This document shows, one piece after another, positions 22,599-27,223 of a stretch of DNA of 27,223 nt. The stretch spans positions 1 through 27,223 of the IMG/VR virus record IMGVR_UViG_3300012931_000066. The stretch is one strand, 5' to 3'. The notes below the pieces were generated by a model. It was not told the DNA's origin, searched no databases, and worked only from the letters and a program-made list of their open reading frames with translations. The position numbers were made by a program, and so were the translations under genes. This DNA comes from a virus. Each line of letters begins with the position of its first letter. Positions within the stretch are counted from its first letter, which is position 1.

Positions 22599-22655
22599 AT
22601 GACTATTATTAACAATGGGGATTGTAACACACGATTAGCTCAACCGTCGAGGTAA
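22599..22655 (+). CDS. Possible 18-residue leader peptide
   Basis: An ATG gives MTIINNGDCNTRLAQPSR and stops inside the ribosome site of the next gene (GAGGTAA). No good ribosome site precedes it. It may be a leader peptide coupled to the next gene, or chance. Confidence 0.2.
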   Translation: MTIINNGDCNTRLAQPSR

Positions 22656-22660
22656 AAATT

Positions 22661-22963
22661 ATGTTTGATAGTGATTCAAGACAAAGATTAGAAGATTTAC
22701 TCACTAAAACTAATCAGATTCTAGTTAAAATTAACGCTACGATAGAAGAAAGTAGAGTTATTGAAGATAGAATCGATGGAACTATGTCTCTACTTAAAAA
22801 TGGGGTTATAGCTATTAGCCAATTGCTAGGTCTTGCTGTTCAAGGAACGATTAGAATGTCTCAACACCAAGCGGCAGGGTGTAGAGAGATGCTAAACGCT
22901 ATTGACAGAACAGTTAACGAATATAGACATAGCAAAACGAGCCCTAGGCTCGGGATGGATTAA
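22661..22963 (+). CDS. Helical hypothetical protein
   Basis: The 100-residue product starts MFDSDSRQRLEDLLTKTNQI, continues with another helix (NATIEESRVIEDRIDGTMSL), then a mildly hydrophobic stretch (GVIAISQLLGLAVQGTIRMS). The heptad-like N-terminus followed by a hydrophobic segment could mean a membrane-associated coiled coil, but the segment is short. A CGAGCC-CTA-GGCTCG hairpin (22938-22952) lies in its last codons. No family was recognised. Confidence 0.6.
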   Translation: MFDSDSRQRLEDLLTKTNQILVKINATIEESRVIEDRIDGTMSLLKNGVIAISQLLGLAVQGTIRMSQHQAAGCREMLNAIDRTVNEYRHSKTSPRLGMD

Positions 22964-22976
22964 GTTTGAGTAGTTG

Positions 22977-23001
22977 AACCGTCAAGGATTACTTGACGGT
23001 T
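22977..23001. terminator. Perfect 10-bp hairpin between converging genes
   Basis: AACCGTCAAG (22977-22986) pairs fully with CTTGACGGTT (22992-23001), loop GATTA. It lies between the ends of the rightward operon and the leftward SSB operon, so it can act in both directions. There is no U-tract on either side, so it may be Rho-independent only weakly, or a 3'-end stabiliser. Confidence 0.6.
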
Positions 23002-23003
23002 GC

Positions 23004-23255
23004 CTAACCTAACATATTCCACATTTCTTTTCTAAAAACTTCATCAAAATGTTCTGGAATTGATTTAGTCATAGCAGCAACTTTTTCGTTTAATTTATCA
23101 ATATCGGCAAGGCATTTTTCGCTTAGAAGAGATCCCTCAGGCTTTATTTCCTTGAAATAACTTCTGTGTTTTTTATTCTCGCATCTGTCGCACTTGCTAG
23201 TATTAATATCTGTACATTTATACCAGTAATCACAGAAATTCCCACATAAACTCAT
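23004..23255 (-). CDS. Cys-rich, possibly zinc-binding small protein
   Basis: The 83-residue product starts MSLCGNFCDYWYKCTDINTS with Cys at 4, 8, 14, 21 and 24 (the last pair CDRCENKK), a spacing that suggests a metal-binding knuckle. A helical C-terminus follows (EKCLADIDKLNEKVAAMTKS). It is the last gene of the SSB operon and overlaps the 42-residue gene before it by ATGA. No named family was recognised. Confidence 0.65.
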   Translation of the reverse strand: MSLCGNFCDYWYKCTDINTSKCDRCENKKHRSYFKEIKPEGSLLSEKCLADIDKLNEKVAAMTKSIPEHFDEVFRKEMWNMLG

Positions 23256-23380
23256 AATTCTGCTCTAAAATTAATTACAGCCTCATTAAGGCTCCTAAAT
23301 TCTTCTACCCATGCAATCATACCACCAAGACAAAATACACCGCTTCTTGGACATTCTAGCCGCCTAAAAAGGGATTTCAT
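23252..23380 (-). CDS. Small 42-residue protein between ssb and Cys-rich gene
   Basis: An ATG at 23378-23380 inside the end of ssb opens a frame of 42 residues that starts MKSLFRRLECPRSGVFCLGG and continues with MIAWVEEFRSLNEAVINFRA. It stops at 23252-23254, overlapping the ATG of the next gene (ATGA). It fills the gap of about 110 bases that would otherwise interrupt a tightly packed operon. The composition (two Cys, a W-EEFRSL-EA helix) looks like a real small phage protein. No function is known to me. Confidence 0.6.
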   Translation of the reverse strand: MKSLFRRLECPRSGVFCLGGMIAWVEEFRSLNEAVINFRAEL

Positions 23381-23816
23381 TATCATACTCTTGGTTGGTT
23401 TCTGGGAATTCAGGATAATTTATCGCAGCTTGACTAAAATCATTGCTAACTGCTTTTTGTTGAACTGTTGCTTCTCCCGTTCCTCTTTCAGAACTAAGAA
23501 CTACCAGCTTTCTAACAAAAATAGAGGTTTTTAACTGAGATACACCAGTTTTAGGATTGTCATACATGCGATATGTAACGCTTCCCTCGACGTATAACTT
23601 GGTTTTCTTTGCTGTAAGTAAGTATTTCCTTACGAACTCTTGTAATTTATCATTAAAAATAACTAGATTATGCCAATCTGTAGCAGTCTTTTCCCCTTCT
23701 CTTACTTTTTCGAATGGCTTGTCTGTAGCTAAAGCAATTCTTATAACTTTTTCACTTTCTGCATATATCCTGCCGATATATCCAACTAAAATAACTTTGT
23801 TTACTGATTGAGACAT
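23364..23816 (-). CDS. ssb: Single-stranded DNA-binding protein
   Basis: The 150-residue product is an SSB with an OB fold: VNKVILVGYIGRIY at the N-terminus, RIALATDKPF, TATDWHNLVIFNDKLQEFVR, KLYVEGSVTYRMYDN, and the acidic C-terminal tip ending DNEIPF, which in SSBs recruits replication partners. Typical bacterial SSBs have DDDIPF. The ribosome site is ideal (AGGAGG). Position next to the origin and Rep gene suggests use in replication of this element. Confidence 0.93.
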   Translation of the reverse strand: MSQSVNKVILVGYIGRIYAESEKVIRIALATDKPFEKVREGEKTATDWHNLVIFNDKLQEFVRKYLLTAKKTKLYVEGSVTYRMYDNPKTGVSQLKTSIFVRKLVVLSSERGTGEATVQQKAVSNDFSQAAINYPEFPETNQEYDNEIPF

Positions 23817-23894
23817 CTGGTATTAACCCTCCTAAAAAAATAAATAAAAAGAAAGAACAAAAACAAAACAAAATACGCCCAACTATGCCTCTGA

Positions 23895-23923
23895 ATTTTA
23901 TATTTTTTCGCGAAGCAAGGCAA
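23895..23923 (-). promoter_or_regulatory. Candidate promoter for ssb operon
   Basis: Minus strand TTGCCT (23918-23923), 17 bases, TAAAAT (23895-23900); four and five of six consensus bases. It lies about 80 bases before the ssb ATG. Confidence 0.4.
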
Positions 23924-23926
23924 ACC

Positions 23927-23971
23927 CTTTTTTTGTTTGTTTTTTTTTAATAAGAGTTAATAAGAATTAAT
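23927..23971 (+). repeat. AT-rich tract with 10-bp repeats (possible DNA unwinding element)
   Basis: A T-rich run is followed by two tandem TTAATAAGAR units (23947-23956 and 23957-23966) and a half unit TTAAT. Short AT-rich direct repeats next to iterons are typical of the unwinding site of plasmid origins. Confidence 0.5.
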
Positions 23972-24041
23972 GGCGAAAAGTGAAAAACGCTGGAGAAGAG
24001 CCAGTACCAAGGGATAGATGGCAATTTAAGAGAGGCAATTC

Positions 24042-24126
24042 TTACACACTTTGGTACAAAAATTTACACACTTTGGTACAAAAACCTACATACTTTGGTA
24101 CAAGAAGTGAATAGTTGGTACAAAAT
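24042..24126 (+). repeat. Iterons of a plasmid-type replication origin
   Basis: Three direct repeats with the core ACACTTTGGTACAAAAA start at 24042, 24064 and 24086, exactly 22 bases apart, two identical and one with three or four changes (CTACATACTTTGGTACAAGA). A degenerate fourth unit (AGTTGGTACAAAA) follows near 24113. A partial inverted copy, GTACCAAG, lies at 24004-24011. Two turns of the helix per repeat is the usual iteron spacing for Rep binding. The Rep-like gene begins about 140 bases downstream. Confidence 0.88.
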
Positions 24127-24161
24127 ATCAACTAAAGTATTGATACTGTTGGATTATTGCC

Positions 24162-24170
24162 TGTTGATAA
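24162..24170 (-). promoter_or_regulatory. DnaA-box-like site
   Basis: The minus strand reads TTATCAACA, one base from the DnaA box TTATCCACA. It lies between the iterons and the rep gene, a usual position. With a 1-mismatch, short site the match could be chance. Confidence 0.4.
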
Positions 24171-24263
24171 GTGTATTAATTTAATTAACGGGAAAATTTA
24201 ATTTTACATTCGCTTAAAAAAAACTTAAAATCGGCTCCGCATGTACAAAAACTATATGTTAAT

Positions 24264-25763
24264 ATGCGGCGGTATTTCTATTTAGGTGTGCACATTATGC
24301 AATTATATGTAAATGATATTCTAATAGCTTGCTACAACAGTAAATTCGCGAAGGATGAGTTTTTAATCTATCTTTTTTTTATATCTGAGCATCAAAGAAA
24401 TGGCGCATGTGATTTTTATCTAGCTGACATAACGAATTATCTAAATCTTCATCACAGAACATACACTCAAATAAATTTAATTATTCTAAATTTACGAGCT
24501 AAAAGACTTCTGTACCAAGATATCTGGATTAATCCATTTTCTAACATAGAAAAGTGCGGCAGGTTAATAAAAATAAAGTTTGATCAGGAATTTATAAACT
24601 TATTAACTGCAAGTCGTAGATACCATACTGTAGACTTTGATATTATTAAAAAATTACCGCGATTTGAAAATATCATCTTTTATCTACACATCAGGCAACG
24701 AGAATTTCAAAAAAACAAACCTTTAACATTACTCAAAGATACTTTTTTAGAACAGATAGGCGCCGATAAATTACGTTCAGATTCGTTTAAAAAAAACGTC
24801 TTAAAATTCATATCTGCAATCAATATTGCTGACTCAAAAATATTTATTAACCTGCTAAAAATTCATAACAACCATAAAATAATTTTCATGATTGAAACTA
24901 AAGACAAGAACTTGGTCGAAGCCCCGACTAATGTAGATAAATTAATAAAAATACGCGAAAGAATCAAAAATTTAAATACAAAACTGGATGCTAATAATTT
25001 TATAGCCGAGATACATAGCAAACATTACGACAAATACTTATTAGCGTTGGAATTTATAGCTAAGAAAAACAAAGCAGAACTAGACTATTTTATTAATGAA
25101 ATAGCTTATCTATTAAGCAAAGGGGCTACGCTAAAAGGGATTTTAGATATTTTATGCGACTACAAGCTTTTTACAAGCAAGATTATTGAAGCCATTAAAA
25201 CATCAAAAGAATTTTCAACTAAAAACGTTATCGGGTGGATAAAAACGGGTTTGAAAAATAATTGGGATTTTACAAAACAGGTTAAAAGGCTCTTAAGTCA
25301 AACTGCTTCATTAAATAAAACAGAGGTAACAGCTATGAGTGATAAATCTAATAAAAGCAATCAAATTGTTGAGAACGTTAGAAGCTATGATAATTCAGAT
25401 TTTAAACGACTAGAGATGGAAGATAGGGTGAGAATGAAATGCTCACAAGAAGCTAATTCATGGAAAGAATCGTTAACAAACGAGCAGAAGCAATCTTTAG
25501 AAGATGAAGCGACAAGAATTTTAAAAGATAAAACCTACCGAGATATAAAAGATTCAAAGTATTTATGCATGATCGATAACGCTGATAATCATTGCGAATG
25601 GGTTTATTCGAAAGTACTAAAAATGTACAGAGAAGATGGAATCTTACTCGATGTTGTTTTTAACAAAAAATGGCAACACGAAACAATTTTTGATAGCGAC
25701 GGAATAATAGCTCAGGTAAAGGATATAAACGGTAATGTGGTATTCGATTCTAAAAAAGATTAG
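24264..25763 (+). CDS. Plasmid-type replication initiator (Rep)
   Basis: The 499-residue product is probably the iteron-binding initiator. Residues 25-90 form a winged-helix-like segment (KDEFLIYLFFISEHQRNGAC; LADITNYLNLHHRTYTQINL). Around 330-345 stands NVIGWIKTGLKNNWDF, a motif common in proteobacterial plasmid and phage replication proteins. Initiation may instead be at ATG 24297 (MQLYVNDILIA). A second in-frame ATG at 25335 has a strong ribosome site (AGAGGT, seven bases before) and could give a 142-residue C-terminal protein. The family cannot be fixed by eye; the call rests on iterons, ssb nearby, the HTH and the motif. Confidence 0.7.
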   Translation: MRRYFYLGVHIMQLYVNDILIACYNSKFAKDEFLIYLFFISEHQRNGACDFYLADITNYLNLHHRTYTQINLIILNLRAKRLLYQDIWINPFSNIEKCGRLIKIKFDQEFINLLTASRRYHTVDFDIIKKLPRFENIIFYLHIRQREFQKNKPLTLLKDTFLEQIGADKLRSDSFKKNVLKFISAINIADSKIFINLLKIHNNHKIIFMIETKDKNLVEAPTNVDKLIKIRERIKNLNTKLDANNFIAEIHSKHYDKYLLALEFIAKKNKAELDYFINEIAYLLSKGATLKGILDILCDYKLFTSKIIEAIKTSKEFSTKNVIGWIKTGLKNNWDFTKQVKRLLSQTASLNKTEVTAMSDKSNKSNQIVENVRSYDNSDFKRLEMEDRVRMKCSQEANSWKESLTNEQKQSLEDEATRILKDKTYRDIKDSKYLCMIDNADNHCEWVYSKVLKMYREDGILLDVVFNKKWQHETIFDSDGIIAQVKDINGNVVFDSKKD

Positions 25764-25783
25764 CTACCTCAAAAATAAAATGC

Positions 25784-25812
25784 TTGACAAATTGATTTAA
25801 GAGAAATATACT
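25784..25812 (+). promoter_or_regulatory. Strong sigma70 promoter for csrA
   Basis: TTGACA (25784-25789), 17 bases, TATACT (25807-25812): six and five of six consensus bases at optimal spacing. Transcription should start near 25819, giving a csrA leader of about 55 bases. Confidence 0.82.
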
Positions 25813-25829
25813 TAACCATGAAGATAAGA

Positions 25830-25867
25830 GGAGCGAGTAAAATCGCGCTGGATGAATAAAAATTGGA
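25830..25867 (+). promoter_or_regulatory. csrA leader with three GGA motifs
   Basis: GGA occurs at 25830-25832, 25850-25852 and 25865-25867, the last within the ribosome site (TTGGAG). A small stem GCGA/TCGC lies between the first two. Several GGA sites around the ribosome site are how CsrA represses its own and other mRNAs. Confidence 0.45.
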
Positions 25868-25873
25868 GTATTT

Positions 25874-26080
25874 ATGTTAGTTTTAACAAGACGCATAGGT
25901 GAAACCATTGTTATAGGTGGAAATATTGAAGTAACTCTTCTTGGGTTCAGCTTCGGAAAGGCAAGGATAGGAATTAAAGCTCCTAAGGAAATTTCTGTTC
26001 ATAGAAGAGAAATCGAAGATAGGATTTTGAGAGGGGATCCTTGGGAAGGTAAAGAAGCTAAAAAAGTATGGGAGGAATAA
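25874..26080 (+). CDS. csrA: CsrA-type post-transcriptional regulator
   Basis: The 68-residue product is a CsrA/RsmA homologue: [20 protein letters not shown], then [17 protein letters not shown]. The RNA-binding residues L4, R6, R7 and R44 of the family are present. The dimer binds GGA in RNA hairpin loops and blocks or changes translation. The loop at residues 25-30 (FSFGKA) differs from the usual VKGNQV. The C-terminus ends [15 protein letters not shown], unlike host-type tails. It follows rep under its own promoter and begins a run of small genes. Confidence 0.95.
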   Translation: MLVLTRRIGETIVIGGNIEVTLLGFSFGKARIGIKAPKEISVHRREIEDRILRGDPWEGKEAKKVWEE

Positions 26081-26083
26081 TTT

Positions 26084-26422
26084 ATGTTAAGTAGAAACCA
26101 GCTATTAGATTTTAAACACAGCTTTGCTATCCCATTTAAAACAGTGGGAAGTATAGCTAAGCAAGACTGCATGAAGCACTATCAGTCAATGCGCTTAAAG
26201 CATGAATCAATTAGGAATATTTCAGAACTATCGGAAGAAGATATTCAGCTTATGGCTACTGAAGTTTTAGGCAGAACATTAACAGGTAAAGAATTAGAAT
26301 TAGCAATGGATGATATAAATTATCAATTAGATAAATGTTTTTACAGAGTATGCGGTGACGTACTTGCAGATTTTCCGACAATAGATGAGGAGGTTGATGA
26401 TGAAGACGAAGATTATCTATAG
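26084..26422 (+). CDS. Hypothetical protein downstream of csrA
   Basis: The 112-residue product begins three bases after the csrA stop (GGAGGAATAATTTATG gives a strong ribosome site). It contains FAIPFKTVGSIAKQDCMKHY, LSEEDIQLMATEVLGRTLTG and an acidic C-terminus. No family was recognised. Tight coupling to csrA suggests they are expressed together. Confidence 0.65.
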   Translation: MLSRNQLLDFKHSFAIPFKTVGSIAKQDCMKHYQSMRLKHESIRNISELSEEDIQLMATEVLGRTLTGKELELAMDDINYQLDKCFYRVCGDVLADFPTIDEEVDDEDEDYL

Positions 26423-26567
26423 AGATATAGACTATATAGTCAAAAACGCTTTCGTAGTTGATCTACGAAAGAATGTTATTGATGTTCCAGCTTGGGCTAG
26501 ACTTTTTAATTATAAGAAGACTGGCGAACTTAGAAAAATAAACAGAGAGGTAACTAAAAATGTCTGA
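26400..26567 (+). CDS. Small hypothetical protein
   Basis: The ATG at 26400 lies six bases after AGGAGG, so it is preferred over the one at 26385; it overlaps the end of the upstream gene. The 55-residue product starts MKTKIIYRDIDYIVKNAFVV and is basic. A perfect 9-bp hairpin, CTTTCGTAG-TTGAT-CTACGAAAG (26449-26471), lies within the coding sequence. No family was recognised. Confidence 0.55.
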   Translation: MKTKIIYRDIDYIVKNAFVVDLRKNVIDVPAWARLFNYKKTGELRKINREVTKNV

Positions 26568-26751
26568 GAAAGAAATTAAATATATCAAGTTAGCAGCTTA
26601 TATTTTAGCTGGAATAGTAATGATACTCGGGTTTTGGATGCTATTTGAAAAGATAGATAAGGTATTCGTGTTCATTATAGGCGGCATAATTGGGTATGCG
26701 CTGAAAGCCGTTAATAGTCTGAAAGCGGCTAATAATCCGATTAGGGGGTAG
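26560..26751 (+). CDS. Small two-helix membrane protein
   Basis: The 63-residue product has two hydrophobic helices (LAAYILAGIVMILGFWMLF and VFVFIIGGIIGYALKAV) separated by EKIDK, and a short C-terminal tail. The ribosome site GAGAGG is good and the ATG overlaps the stop of the previous gene. Role unknown. Confidence 0.6.
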   Translation: MSEKEIKYIKLAAYILAGIVMILGFWMLFEKIDKVFVFIIGGIIGYALKAVNSLKAANNPIRG

Positions 26752-26754
26752 TAC

Positions 26755-26922
26755 ATGGTTTACGACTACATTATAAAAATATCTTTTGTAGACGGAGAAG
26801 ATGGATATGATCATGAAGAAACAATCCATTCTTTAAGAGAATTAATAGATGAAGGGATAAGCTCTAACCATCCAAATTGGAGAATAGAAGATTTGACAAT
26901 TTATCGTAATACAGATGAATGA
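26755..26922 (+). CDS. Small 55-residue acidic protein
   Basis: An ATG at 26755 with a strong ribosome site (AGGGGG) opens a 55-residue frame: MVYDYIIKISFVDGEDGYDH ... RIEDLTIYRNTDE. It fills the gap between neighbours and is coherent with them (beta strand, acidic helix, strand). No family was recognised. Confidence 0.6.
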   Translation: MVYDYIIKISFVDGEDGYDHEETIHSLRELIDEGISSNHPNWRIEDLTIYRNTDE

Positions 26923-26942
26923 CAAAGAAAGGGGATAGTATA

Positions 26943-27188
26943 ATGAAAACAATAAGAGATTTAAAAGATATTCCTATGATTAAAGTATCGCTAACAATTC
27001 CTCAGCCTGATTTCACGGAAGAAGAGAGAGAATTTTACTTTAAAAAAGTTAATAGAGAAATATGCGAGCTCAATGCTAAAGCTCACGGATTGACTCCGAA
27101 ATGGGTAAAAGATAACGAAGGGATTGAGCATTTTTGCCCCACTGACAATAGGAGTTTTATTAACAGATTTTTTGATGCGATTTTTTAA
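26943..27188 (+). CDS. Small hypothetical protein
   Basis: The ATG at 26943 is preferred (AAAGGGG upstream); one at 26919 overlapping the previous stop is also possible. The 81-residue product starts MKTIRDLKDIPMIKVSLTIP and ends FINRFFDAIF, with EEEREFYFKKVNREICELNA in the middle. No family was recognised. Confidence 0.6.
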   Translation: MKTIRDLKDIPMIKVSLTIPQPDFTEEEREFYFKKVNREICELNAKAHGLTPKWVKDNEGIEHFCPTDNRSFINRFFDAIF

Positions 27189-27212
27189 AAATGAAAAATA
27201 AATAGGTGAAAT

Positions 27213-27223
27213 ATGAATAATCA
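27213..27223 (+). CDS. Start of a further gene (cut by window end)
   Basis: ATG AAT AAT follows AGGTGA at seven bases. Only three full codons are in the window, so nothing more can be said. Confidence 0.35.

Noticed and set aside
24042-24126. CRISPR-like array
   Set aside because: Repeats of 22 bases follow each other directly without spacers, and lie next to a Rep gene; they are iterons.
20546-25781. 16-base exact repeat ACCTCAAAAATAAAAT at 20546 and 25766 as a possible recombination or att site
   Set aside because: Short, AT-rich and placed in unrelated contexts (ferritin ribosome site versus region before the csrA promoter); chance is a sufficient explanation.

Overview
The window is a 27 kb piece of an AT-rich, double-stranded DNA tailed-phage genome that also carries plasmid-type replication parts, so the best overall description is a phage-plasmid (or a prophage with plasmid-like replication). 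The virion genes describe a contractile-tailed phage: an HK97-type head module joined to a Mu-like tail module with sheath, tube, -1 frameshifting chaperone, tape measure, DNA-circularisation protein and gpP-like hub. The host cannot be named from the sequence. A CsrA homologue, an FtnA-type ferritin and sigma70-like promoters with good Shine-Dalgarno sites point to a Gram-negative bacterium, plausibly an AT-rich gammaproteobacterium; this is inference.

Layout. From 1 to 20542 nearly everything is on the minus strand and reads right to left: ferritin (20542), a ParB-methyltransferase fusion lacking its SAM-binding loop, small and large terminase, portal, MuF-like protein, [a block of six plus-strand genes, 12877-14724], prohead protease, major capsid protein, three small head genes, connector and tail-completion proteins, a terminator-like protein, sheath, tube, tail chaperone with its frameshift product, tape measure, DNA-circularisation protein, and the start of the hub gene. 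From 20719 to 22963 a plus-strand operon of small genes, including an excisionase-like HTH protein, runs from a good promoter. A short minus-strand operon follows (SSB, an overlooked 42-residue gene, a Cys-rich protein). Then come an origin-like region with three exact 22-bp-spaced iterons, an AT-rich repeat tract and a DnaA-box-like site, a Rep-like initiator, a strong promoter, csrA and a run of small genes to the end.

The most unusual signal is a family of four structured leaders on the minus strand, directly upstream of portal, protease, major capsid and tail sheath. Each has the same order of hairpins and the same linkers, one hairpin has an invariant stem, and the other stems change sequence while keeping base pairing. 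This looks like a repeated RNA element controlling the main virion genes. Other points of interest are the ferritin as first gene of the leftward operon, a textbook CsrA-type AGGA hairpin in the ferritin leader of an element that encodes its own CsrA, the in-frame loss of methyltransferase motif I, a 10-G tract in the small terminase gene, and the block of opposite-strand genes inside the virion operon.

No integrase, classical repressor, lysis cassette, tRNA, rRNA, CRISPR array or insertion sequence was recognised. Functions are assigned by recognising motifs and gene order by eye; no database search was run.
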